NCBI GenBank assembly: GCA_019096065.1
Contig: JAGUCH010000001.1
Coordinates: 248,001 to 312,000 of the forward strand
Direction: 5' to 3'
Length of the DNA: 64,000 nt
From: Paracyclopina nana
Taxonomy: Eukaryota; Arthropoda; Copepoda; Cyclopoida; Cyclopettidae
Position 1 is the first letter of the stretch. Each line of letters opens with the position of its first letter. A model generated the notes under the pieces. The model made no database searches. It saw only the letters and a list, made by a program, of their open reading frames with translations, and had not been told where the DNA came from. The translations under genes and the position numbers were made by a program. Positions 12,515 through 22,341 of the stretch are shown here, one piece after another.

Positions 12515-14266
12515 ATACTAAATACCGCACACAAACGCAACGCAACGCACACTACTAAATACCGCACACTACTAAATACCGCACACTACTAAAAAACGCG
12601 CACAGCTAGAAAATGGAAATGCATTTGAAATAATTTGACAGGCAATTATTTTTCTAATACACCCATGATAAAAATAAATTGTTTCACTCTGCTTTAGCAG
12701 CTTTACACTGCTAGTTAAATAATTAGGTTTGGCGCGTAAACTAATTTTCATTGATGGAAAAAATGGGCTATAGCAGTTTTTTTTGGGTGGCAAAATGAGA
12801 ATTTGGCGACTAATTCAGAAATTCTCATGCCTGTGAAAAAGGCTTTTTGAAACACCGTCAAAAAGGCTTGTAAGTGTCAAACAATGATTTTCTGTTGCTT
12901 TGCAAGTAATTTTGGATAAAAAATGGACACTTTTGGGGATGCTATATCATTTCAATGATGGTGCAGTTTGGGTGTATCTCGGAGTTGGCTAAATAGATTT
13001 ACCTAAAAATTGGTATACGTACTGAGAATTAGATTCTAAGCTACTTTTGCTTAAATAACTTTTTTGAAATACAATCCTTATCGAAACTATGATTTTTTAA
13101 ACTTTTTAACTTTAATCACTATTATTTCAGTAAGTATAACTTTTTAGATACTAAAAAAATTTTTAATCTGATGATTTTACAAGTATCTTTGAGAAACATT
13201 TAATGAATTATGTTCTTAACTTGTAATTAAGGCTACATTTTTACTTTTTTGGTTTTTGCAGTTTCAATCACTTCTCACCAGGTGGCGCTCCAGAATCTGC
13301 TGACTCTTCAAAAGAGCGAAGCAAACTGAAATGTGGAGCACTGCACAAGCTACAAAAAAAAGTTATATAAATTATTTTTTTAAGAGCTTCCCAATGTGTC
13401 ATGTTATTTTTGCTACCAAAAAAATCATGAAATGAAGCTAAACTGCCTCACAATGAAGCTATTTTATTAGGGATATAGCTGCATGTATTTCATATTTTGC
13501 AAAGGTTGAGTGACTTTTGATAAAAATGTTGAGAATCAATTTATTGCGTTTGAATTTTGACTTTGGACACCTAAACAAACAAAAACACCTGACATGCCTT
13601 TAGGTAGGAAATTCAAACTCTGATTTTTAAAATGATATTCCTAAACAATATTAAGTAACAAACATTAAATTAAACTTGCTTAAAACTTTGATTTATCTAA
13701 CATGTCAATCTACTTTTGACAAAAAAGGGCACAAAACATTTTTAGAGTAGCTGTTATGTAATTCATAATATTTTTATTTTTTAAGATTCAGAAAAAGTCA
13801 TTCAATAAAAAAGTTATTTAAGCAAAAGTAGCTTAGAATCTAATTCTCAGTACGCATGCCAATTTTTAGGTAAATCTATTTAGCCAATTCCGAGATACAC
13901 CCAAACTGCACCATCATTGAAATGATATAGCATCCCCTTTCATCCTTTGATTAATTCGTGACTATATACAGTATATGTGTGCGGTATTTAGTAGGCAAAC
14001 ATACTAAATACCGCACACACTAAAAAACAGCAAAAAAGGCAAAAAACCCACAAAAAAACCCCAGATTCTGATTGAGCTATCGGGATTCACTCATGTATTC
14101 ATGCTTACTTGTGTTACTAGTCACTAAAGAAATAATTTGTGCTTTCCTCCAGCCAGTTTCATTAGTTCATAGATATAATAAAATATAAAAAGTAGTGCGC
14201 GGTATTTAGTAGTGTGCGGTATTTAGTAGTGTGCGTTGCGTTGCGTTTGTGTGCGGTATTTAGTAT
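12515..14266. mobile_element. 1.75-kb terminal-inverted-repeat element inside a minisatellite
   Basis: The outer termini are inverted copies starting atactaaataccgcacac, with (ac)taaataccgcac subrepeats and a gcgttgcgttgcg block, at about 12515-12600 and 14187-14266. A second pair of near-perfect inverted arms (about 12935-13068 and 13801-13938) lies inside, and a further pair of taaataccgcacac palindromes sits near 13978-14022. No transposase frame is present, so it is non-autonomous. The flanks on both sides are the same aaataactc minisatellite, showing insertion into a pre-existing array. A gta is present near both junctions, but the target duplication cannot be fixed. Confidence 0.75.
13279..13288 (+). 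promoter_or_regulatory. CTCF-core-like site
   Basis: The sequence caggtggcgc, preceded by tcac, fits the conserved CTCF core YAGRKGGCGC and its upstream CCAS part with one mismatch. It sits in AT-rich DNA inside the terminal-inverted-repeat element. This is a motif match only. Confidence 0.3.
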
Positions 14267-14640
14267 GTACCCTCAAAAAGTACATATAACTCAAAAAGTA
14301 AAAATTACTCAAATAGTGTGAATAACTCAAAAAGTACAAATAACTCAAAAAGTACAAATAACTCAAAAAGTACAAATAACTCAAAAAGTACAAATAACTC
14401 AAAAAGTACAAATAACTCAAAAAGTACAAATAACTCAAAAAGTACAAATAACTCAAAAAGTACAAATAACTCAAAAAGTACAAATAACTCAAAAAGTACA
14501 AATAACTCAAAAAGTACAAATAACTCAAAAAGTACAAATAACTCAAAAAGTACAAATAACTCAAAAAGTACAAATAACTCAAAAAGTACAAATAACTCAA
14601 AAAGTACAAATAACTCAAAAAGTACAAATAACTCAAACAT
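14267..14640. repeat. 18-bp minisatellite, about 17 perfect units
   Basis: A tandem array with unit caaataactcaaaaagta and an exact 18-bp period. About 17 consecutive units appear identical between about 14330 and 14636, with degenerate units at both edges. Because 18 is divisible by three and no frame has a stop, long spurious frames appear on both strands (NNSKST on plus, Leu/Phe/Tyr repeats on minus). I do not regard these as genes. Confidence 0.95.
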
Positions 14641-14869
14641 ATTACTATCTCTAGCATTAACCCATATTATATAAGTCATATTGATAAAATATAACTCTTG
14701 CGGTGAAAATAACTCTTTCCTTCAAAATAACTCTTTCAGTCAGAATTACTTATGTTTAATAAATCTTGCGGTAAAATTAACTCATTAAGTCGAATTAACC
14801 CTGTCGCTTACAATCACTCATACAAATTAAATATTCAATATACATACTTCTTTTTGAGGAAAACATAAC

Positions 14870-15245
14870 TCTTTGAGGCAAACTAACTTTAAGAGCCAAA
14901 CTAACTTTAAGAGCCAAACTAATTTTAAGAGCCAAAATAACTTAGAGAGCTAAATGAACATTTCAAGCCGAAATAGCTTTTCTAGCCAAAGTAGTGTTTT
15001 GAGCCAAAATAACTCTGAGAACTTAATTAATGCATGGCGGCAAAATAACTTTTGAGCCAAAATATCTTTTAGAGCCAAAATAACTTTTAGAGCCAAAATA
15101 ACTTTTAGAGCCAAAGTAACTTTTAGAGCCAAAATAACTTTTAGAGCCAAAATAACTTTTAGAGCCATAATAACTTTTAGAGACAAAAATAACTTTTCGA
15201 GCCAAAGTAACTTTTCGAGCCAAAATAACATTGAGAGTCAAAATA
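14870..15245. repeat. second 18-bp minisatellite
   Basis: Imperfect tandem copies of agccaaaataacttttag, most regular from about 15050 to 15180 and preceded by looser agccaaactaac units. It shares the aataact core with the adjacent array and is probably a relative. Frames through it on the minus strand are repeat translation only. Confidence 0.9.
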
Positions 15246-15249
15246 ACTC

Positions 15250-16936
15250 TGAATTTGGAACAAAAGGGATGAATTTGAAGCACTTTGAATATGTTTTTCA
15301 CAATCTCAATAATAACTTATTCCTAGTTTCACCATTTGGGGCCTGGTATAGTGAAAAATGGCCTTTTGTAACCACTTTGAGAGTACTTTGAGAGCAGAAA
15401 TGTCCCCTCAGGCAGAAGAAAGTTGAGATTTGCACAGAAAATGAAACTCAATTTGCTGCTTGCATGTGAGGGAATATCAAATAGCTCCTAGTTGCTGCAA
15501 AAAAGCCTAACTTTTTCAAGGTCCTAAAGCAACTTTTTTTTCAACCACCACAAAAGTTGACATTCACAAAAAAGCAAGAAAAATTTAAACAAGTGTCCAT
15601 ACTCAGTATGTAAACCAGTTAGAGTCTATGTCAATAAAAGGCCAAGAAAAACAAGATAAGATTTTGGAATCAAGTTTAAAAAAACTGTATTATTGAGTCT
15701 GGCTATAAAAGAATCTAATTTTTTTTAATAATGAATATTTCTAAAATCTGAAAAGTAGTAAGCTATGAAATATAAGCCTTGTGACCTTCATGAGCTAATG
15801 TACAAGTAACAGAAATGAGACTTTTACTTGAAAAGCCAGAAAATGATAAGGAAATGGTGAATAATCACGCATAGGCCAAAAGCAAATGACACAAAAGCCT
15901 TTTTTTAACCAAAAATAAACTTCTTCTGTACATCAACTCTGACTTTTTTGACAATTTTTGTCAAAAATAATAATATTTGTTCACTCTGAAAAGTTGAAAA
16001 AATGGATTAAAATCAGATAAAAATACATGGCACAATAAAAAAATGTTTTGGCTTTTATTGAAAGTTTTTGGTGAATCAATTTAAATTTGTCTGGTAACTC
16101 GTTTCATGCCAAACATTTCTTTGCCAGGATTTTGTAAGGATGATTATCTGTCAAAATATCAAAATCTTGACTAATTCATTAAAATTGCCTTTTGGCCATA
16201 AAATATTGGCCTTGACTGGTAGCACTGTTGGTCCCAAATTGGCTATTCTTCAATATGCAAATGGGAGCAGAAAATGACTGCAATTTTTCCCTCTATGAAA
16301 AGGCTCATTAATGATCAATCATTGAATGCAGTTGCATGCCAACACTATATAATTTCCATTTTGGCTTTTTATGAGGGCTTTCCCCAACCTCAAGGGGATT
16401 TCACAACTAATTGCATTTTTGGCCCAAATTGAGTTTTATGAGGCACCTTGGTTTTTTCTCCACCAAAAAGCAACAAGCTTGACTGAATCATGATTTTAAT
16501 GCTCCTCTTTTGGTAATTTTTGCAATCATCCAGGCTTGACTAATTATAGTCAGTCAAAATATGGCAGCAGTTGGCATTTGAGGCTCTTTTGGAGCAGTCA
16601 AAACAGTCAATATACATCAAAAAGGTACTTTTTCTGGTAACCCTGCAGAACCAAAAAAAATTCTATAAATATGTTTTTTAGTGAAGTTTTTAGTTTTTAC
16701 CATAAAGGTAGCATTTTTAGTTAGAACTGCTTCAAATTTTACTGTTCTGGTAGCTCTGCAAAACCTAAAGCGCTACCCAAAAGAGATGCACGGACGTTCA
16801 GCGCTCTCTTCTGAGCTATGAACCGGATCGGCGGAAATCGGCCAACGGTTGAGTGGTTACTGCATTTTTACCTCAAGGTTATTTTCTTTTTCGTCAGATT
16901 TCACATTCTCTTTTGGACCACAGCTCCATCAACAAC
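15250..16936. other. intergenic spacer
   Basis: AT-rich and without recognisable genes or repeats. A tataaata-like string near 16664 is too far from the next start codon to assign with confidence. Confidence 0.6.
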
Positions 16937-17268
16937 ATGCTGCTGAAGGTGAGTGACTGCAAATTTTCCACAGACTTCTACTACAATTCCTTTTTTGCAT
17001 TATCCCCAAGGTTCTTCTCCTTTTGGCTGTTCTTGCTCACTCCAGGGCCTTTGTTTTGATTGATGTCAACACTGGCCGAGAAATTGAGGCCTTTTCGCCC
17101 ACAATCGAGCAGTACAGAAGCCAAATGGACTTTTCTGACCAGGATCCGAACCACGACTCCGATTCCTTGAAGCCCAAAGAGAGTGTTCAAGTTCCAGCCA
17201 AAGAATATTTGACAGAAGACGGAAGGCCCATTTACAAACTGTTTAGAAAACATCCATATGGCCGCTGA
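16937..17268 (+). CDS. small secreted protein with C-terminal Gly-Arg
   Basis: Two exons: 16937-16948 (ATGCTGCTGAAG) and 17011-17268, joined across a 62-nt GT-AG intron in phase 0. They give an 89-aa protein. The N-terminus MLLKVLLLLAVLAHSRA is a textbook signal peptide, assembled only when the intron is removed, which supports the model. The rest is acidic to neutral and lacks cysteines. The C-terminus reads KLFRKHPYGR then stop, and a terminal Gly-Arg is the usual substrate for peptide amidation, so a processed peptide is conceivable. An AATAAA signal lies at 17301-17306, 33 bp past the stop. No family was recognised. The two-residue-codon first exon followed by the signal peptide resembles the cuticle gene at 19.8 kb. 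Confidence 0.7.
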
Positions 17269-17309
17269 TTAATGGAAAAATAGTAACCATTAAAAAAATC
17301 AATAAAAAG

Positions 17310-17997
17310 TTGTACTTTATAGCATACAGTTGAATTTACTTTACAATGGACTCAAAAGCAAAAAAAATAATAATTTCTCTCCGGATTTTGCAGGAAGATT
17401 TCATAAACAAATGAATTTCAAATTTCAAATTGAAGAGAGGTTGAGTGATTCTTCAGTACATATTGCGTTAATATTTCGGATTTTGTGCTTTTTCGGGTTT
17501 TTTCTTCTTCAATGGTGTGGTAAAGATTGTAATGTAACCATTTATTACTTTGACTATTTTTGAAAGAATCAAGAAAAAGCAGAAAGTTCTATGAAACCGC
17601 TTCATACCCCTTTATTTGGTGTTTGAGGTTTAGCAGCGCCCCCTAGCGCCGCTACTGGGCTTAAAACAAAGACACTCCTGATGGTAGACATAAGTGCAAA
17701 AAGTAACCATTTTTAATAATTATTTGCCCTAAAAGAGTGGGTATTGAACTTAACTCCCGAGTGTTTCTTCAAAAAGCCGGTAGATGGCATGTCTTTGTTA
17801 CGATACTGATGTCTATTCAGTTCAACTCATTAATTTAACACACCTTTGAGTAAAAAATCATAATTGGATAACTTCTCGGCCGTGAAAATAGCTCAAATCG
17901 TTAATAATTGGCCTCTAAAGGCTAAAATTAAGCTTCGAAATCCAGTAAAAAAACAGTAGAACAGCATTTGAAAGCTCAAAAATATGCAGACTGATGA
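17310..17997. other. spacer between convergent genes
   Basis: No gene was seen. It contains a GC-rich island around 17630-17655 with the CTCF-core-like site listed separately. Open frames here are short and featureless. Confidence 0.55.
17636..17645 (-). promoter_or_regulatory. CTCF-core-like site
   Basis: On the minus strand this reads tagggggcgc, within cgctagggggcgctgct, an excellent match to the classical CTCF core YAGRKGGCGC. It lies between the small secreted gene and the cuticle gene, which are convergent. Motif evidence only. Confidence 0.35.
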
Positions 17998-18010
17998 TTT
18001 ATTCCACAAA

Positions 18011-19811
18011 TTAAGCTTGATATGGAGCAGGAGCATAAGGTGCAGGTGCGTAGGCAGGTGCAGGTGCGTAGGCAGGTGCAGGTGCGTATGCGGGAGCAGG
18101 TGCGTATGCAGGTGCAGGTGCGTAGGCAGGTGCAGGTGCGTAAGCAGGTGCAGGTGCGTAGGCAGGTGCAGGTGCCTTGTAAGGTGCAGGTGCAGGGTGG
18201 TAGGCGGGCTTCTTTTCATGGTAAGGCTCAGCGCAGATTTCGCCCTCGTATTTGACATCAGCATGATACTGCTGATATTCATCCACGAAATAGTCCACAA
18301 TTTGGGTTCTGCAGTCAGGCAGTTGGACTCTGTATTGGCCTGAAAGCAAAGTAACAGACTTTGATTCAAGGCCTTTGCAAATCACACTGTTTTACAGCGA
18401 AACATGGAAATGGACCAACTTGTACGCATTCGGACATTGACATACCAAAACGAATCCGGAACATGACCAACTCATTACAAACCCGGACCAAGACTAACAA
18501 AGTGAATCAGGAACATGACTAGTTAGCTTGACAGACCCGGACCATGACCAAATCTGGGGCTGACTTGGGTTGCCTTAATTGACGTGATTAGGCCAATGAG
18601 CAGCAATGGATAACTTATCGCTAACTATCTAAAAGAGCTAGAATTGACGAGTCTTTTAGATCTAGGTACGTCATGCCAATTGGCCATGGTCCGGATGTGT
18701 ATTGATAAACTAGTAGGTCATGGTAAACTGATGGTCCTTTTCAGGGTCCGTCTCAGTTGGTCATAGTCGATGTCAACAGTTGGTCCAAATGAGCCTTTTT
18801 GTTGCTTGAAAGCAGGATATGTCCTTTAATTCAAGGCCTTTGTAAATCTCAATGTTTTCCAGCGAAACATGGAAATGGACCAACTTGTACGCATTCGGAC
18901 ATTGACATACCAAAACGAATCCGGAACATGACCAACTCATTACAAACCCGGACCAAGACCAACAAAGTGAATCAGGAACATGATCAAGAGGAATAATTAG
19001 ACGAACTGTGATCAAAGCACGTAAACAGTTGGTCCTGCTCCATATAAATTGGTCCATGTCAACAGTTGATCCAAGTGGAGGACACCTTTTCGAGGTTTGT
19101 TTTTTTGTGGGAAAAACGAGTGGTTATTTTACCAACTTACCCTTGACGTTGTATCCATCGCGGGTTTCAGTCCTTGAATGCACATTGGGGTTACCATATT
19201 CATCATATTCATGAACATCATAGCCAAAAGCGTAGTCCTTCTGTAAAGCAGAAACGACCAAAGCATTTATACTTTACATTATGATGCTCTAATCGCATGT
19301 GTTTTCTCATAGCTCAATGGCAAGTGAGATGGATTCCAAATGCGACCTTCTCAGGTTCGAATCCTGGTCATGCCCTTCTCTCAAATAAACGTGGAAAATG
19401 AGGGAAAGGGAATTGCTGTATGAACTAAAAAACATGTGAAACTGAATTTTAACACAGGTAAACAGTGATTCAAGCCCAAAAAGTGTGTAAGGTTTTGCGT
19501 GGGGTTTGCAAAGGTTGAGAGGTTTGAGCCTTGTTTACTCACTGGTTTCTCCTCATGGTAGGGGGCGGGGGCGTGGTAGGGGGCGGGGGCATGGTAGGGG
19601 GCGGGCTCGGGGTGATAAGGGGCGGGCTCAGGGTGATGCGGGGCCAGGTGGTGAGGGGCGGCATGGAGTGGGGCGTGGGCCAAGTGGTGAGGGGCATGGG
19701 GGGCGTGGTCAGCTAGGGCCAACCCCACAACAGCCATAACGCAAAAAAACACCTTGGAAAACAACTGGTTAAGTCTGCGCTGAAGCTGATTAGAGTAAGT
19801 CTTACCTTCAT
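18011..19811 (-). CDS. cuticle protein, chitin-binding (R&R type) with PAPAY repeats
   Basis: Four exons: 19806-19811, 19543-19752, 19141-19240 and 18011-18339. They splice in frame to about 214 aa. The first exon codes only Met-Lys, and with exon 2 it gives the signal peptide MKVFFCVMAVVGLALA. Next is a His/Pro/Ala-rich stretch with PAPYH repeats. Exons 3-4 then form the chitin-binding domain with YAFGYDVHEYDEYGN, SRTETRDGYNVKG, YRVQLPD and TQIVDYFVD. This is the Rebers-Riddiford pattern of arthropod cuticle proteins, which bind chitin in the extracellular exoskeleton. The C-terminus is about nine APAPAY-type repeats and ends YQA. One Cys replaces the usual Gly in LPDGR (here LPDCR). AATAAA on the minus strand at 17998-18003 lies only about 8 bp past the stop, so the 3' UTR must be very short. 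Intron 3 contains a direct duplication. Confidence 0.88.
18349..18985. repeat. ~150-bp direct duplication inside cuticle-gene intron 3
   Basis: The segment about 18366-18520 recurs at about 18833-18985 and is nearly identical from gcgaaacatggaaatggacc through gtgaatcaggaacatga. The similarity extends weakly toward the exon-4 acceptor: each copy is preceded by t(t)gaaagca, the reverse complement of the tgctttca acceptor context. The duplication therefore carries a decoy 3' splice-site neighbourhood. Confidence 0.85.
19303..19375 (+). other. tRNA-like fragment (A and B boxes) in a cuticle-gene intron
   Basis: tagctcaatggc followed 37 bp later by aggttcgaatcctgg resembles the internal A and B boxes of a tRNA gene. 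The T-stem pairs (tcagg/cctgg), but no acceptor stem can be made and the anticodon stem is poor. It looks like a degenerate tRNA or the head of a tRNA-derived SINE rather than a functional tRNA. Confidence 0.4.
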
Positions 19812-20039
19812 AGTAATAAATATGAGATTCAGCTCCAGTTGACAGAGCAAAGCCAACTGAGGTTCCAACTTAGGCCTTGTGGTCAAATTGGCTGGAGTTT
19901 CCGCATCATCCAACGCAAATCATCTGGCTTAGAGTCTGATGCACCAAAATTGAGACAGAGTGAATTACCAAAAAAAAACCAACGTTTTTTACCAGATTTT
20001 TAGTTAAGTTTTCTATCTTTAATATTTTTTCACCTTCTT

Positions 20040-20250
20040 TTTGATTGAAGGAAAAAAAGGTCTTTTTTATGAAAATAGGTATTTTTATGAAGAAAAAAGG
20101 TATTTTTTATGAAGAAAAAAGGGTTTTTTTGAGAAGAAAAAAGGTATTTTTTGAGAAGAAAATAGGTATTTATTATGAAGAAAATAGGTATTTTTATGAA
20201 GAAAAAAGAAATTTTTAATGAAGACAAAAGGAGTTTTTTATGAAGAAAAA
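20040..20250. repeat. ~21-bp A/T-rich minisatellite
   Basis: About nine imperfect copies of tatgaagaaaaaaggtattt. The minus-strand Phe/Lys-rich frame across it is repeat translation. It lies about 230 bp upstream of the cuticle gene start. Confidence 0.85.
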
Positions 20251-20430
20251 AAAATTTGGAAATTAAATCTTGGGCTTTTTGTGTAACTTAGAATAGAATT
20301 TGCTGAAAAAAAATGTGTCTCAAATTCAGAGCATCAGACTCTATTTGAATGGTTTGTTGGCAAAGGAAAAAAAAGGTGTTCAGTGGAACCGCGCCCCTGC
20401 CTAAGGACATTTAGTGGCATAAATTGTTGC

Positions 20431-20440
20431 CAGAGGGCGC
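20431..20440 (+). promoter_or_regulatory. CTCF-core-like site
   Basis: cagagggcgc fits YAGRKGGCGC exactly and lies in a short GC-rich block about 620 bp upstream of the cuticle gene. Together with the sites at 13279 and 17636 it is one of three such matches in 7.2 kb. Motif evidence only. Confidence 0.3.
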
Positions 20441-20809
20441 GGTCAGAGTGCGGTTGACCTTTAGAGAGGTCAATGATTACTTTACAGCTATTATTTGTCT
20501 AGTTCCTCATTTTCAAGCAGTCCCATCAATTTTTATTCTTTTTTATCATTAATAGTATCAATTTTTTTAGTAACAGATTGAGCCCATGCTGCTTGATAAT
20601 TAAAAGCCTGAAAAATGTAGGCTCTGTTCATCTGAAAAACGCAGAAAAAGCACAGATTTTTAAACTTAATTAGTTTTTTATTGGTGAAACTTTTTTGCTC
20701 CAAAAGCCCCTCAGTGTATTGTGGCGTTCTATGAGTTTTTCTTATTTAAGAAATGTTATCATTTCTAAATTCGTGTATGTTTATAAGTTCCACAATTATG
20801 CTAATTTCC

Positions 20810-21850
20810 ATTTTCGAGTCAGATATTGCAGATATCATTTCCAGTTTCAAGTCAGAAAATAAGATTACTTTTTAAGTAAAAATTGTTTAGGCATTTTATA
20901 AGGTTTACCCTTATCAAGCTATGTCTTGCTTGGTCAGTTAAGTAGCTCTGTAAGTCTTGCTAGTAATGTTCCTTTGCACAGATCTAAGTCTTTTTATGTG
21001 TTCCTTTTAAGCTTTTAAGCTTTGCTTAGCTATATTTACCTTAGCTTTCCTCACCCAAAAAAATATTTTTACTGAAAGCTTATGTTGATAGGGTTCATTT
21101 GGTTGCGATTTAATAATCTAAAATTGATAAAAAAACCAATAATTCTTAAGGAAAATGAATTTTGGCCTTTCACCAATTAGCCTTTTACCGATTAGCCTTT
21201 AACCAGTACACCGATCATTACCACTTTCAAGTCACAAATTCCAGATATAATTTCCAATTTCAAGTCAGAAATTCAAGACTCATCTCCATATTCATGTCAG
21301 AAAATCAAGATATAAGCTCGTTCTCATAAACTTTTCTATAAGGTAAGCAAGGCACTTTGCGCGATAATATCTCAGCCTCTACTCGTCCGATTGGAACCAA
21401 ATTTGGAGGAATTCATGAGGACGTATTGAGGAATCTTCATGCCAATTTTCATCCGGATTGGAGGACGCTAAGGCCGCCTTACTGAAAGTGAGGCAAATCA
21501 GTTAAGCAAGAGAGAAAAATCAGCCACCTCTTTAGAGACCTCCGATCCGGATGAAATTTTGCATGGACATTCTTCGATATGCTCTTATAATAAATACCTC
21601 CAAATTTGGTTCCAATCGGCTCAATACTTACTGAGCTATGAGCTTCCAAAGTACCTTGCTTTGCTTACCGCCTTACTGAGTTTTATGAGAACAAGCTATA
21701 ATTTCCAATTTCAAGTCAGAAATTCAAGATGGCTTTCAAGTTGGAAATTCATGTGAGTATCAAGATCTAATTTCCGATTTCAACTCATATATTCAAGATC
21801 TAATTTCCAATTTCAAGTCAGACATTAAAGATGGCTTTCAAAGTCAGAAA
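20810..21850. repeat. degenerate ~29-bp repeat (atttccaatttcaagtcaga), split by a MITE
   Basis: Loose tandem copies of atttccaatttcaagtcaga plus attcaagat occur at about 20810-20865, 21220-21310 and 21698-21870. The 383-bp MITE at 21315 interrupts the series. No coding content. Confidence 0.75.
21315..21697. mobile_element. MITE family A, copy 1 (383 bp)
   Basis: Near full-length fold-back element with termini agct(c/t)gttctcataaa and ttttatgagaacaagct. Both halves contain ggttccaatcgg and (a/t)ccggat blocks in inverted order. The flanking trinucleotide ata is present on both sides (21312-21314, 21698-21700), consistent with a 3-bp target duplication. Copy 2 is at 37657-38040 and is about 90 percent similar by eye. 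No coding frame, so non-autonomous. Confidence 0.88.
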
Positions 21851-22341
21851 TTAAAGATGACTTTCAAGTCCGGATTTCGAGCCAACTTTTCATAACAAAT
21901 GATTCCGGAATCAAGGTCATTTCTGCAACGCTCGAGTATTTTAACAGATTGTTCAGCAAATTCAGGAATAAAATCATAAAGAGAAAAAGACGCACTCGAT
22001 TTTCGCCTAAAAAAAATCAGAGTCCTACCTTCAAAAGTTGATATTTCGTCCACTTTTGAGCACTTTTTTCAGCCTTGAAATTCACGCAAGTCATTTCACA
22101 ACAAATTCAAATTCTCAACTGAAAAAAACGAGTTGAGTCCGATCATAACAAATCGAAGCTCTCTACATTTTTTGAGGCCGAGATTGAAACCAAAACAACA
22201 AAAAACTAGTGTAAATAAAAATAGTATTTCAATAAAGTTTAAGGTTAATGTTGTCATAAAAATTAAATAGCTCTCTGAGTACAGAGTGTTTTTAAAGCAT
22301 ATTGATTATGACAGAAAAATGCTGAGTCATGGTGTGGATAT

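Noticed and set aside
14223-14679. Long open frames on both strands over the 18-bp repeat (NNSKST and Leu/Phe/Tyr repeats)
   Set aside because: The repeat length is a multiple of three and contains no stop in several frames, so all are translations of a minisatellite with no signal, domain or splice context.
18022-18343. Plus-strand Cys/Arg- and Gln/Val-rich frames
   Set aside because: Antisense shadows of the PAPAY repeats in the cuticle gene.
19303-19375. tRNA gene
   Set aside because: A and B boxes are present but no acceptor stem and only a weak anticodon stem can be drawn. At best a degenerate tRNA or SINE head.
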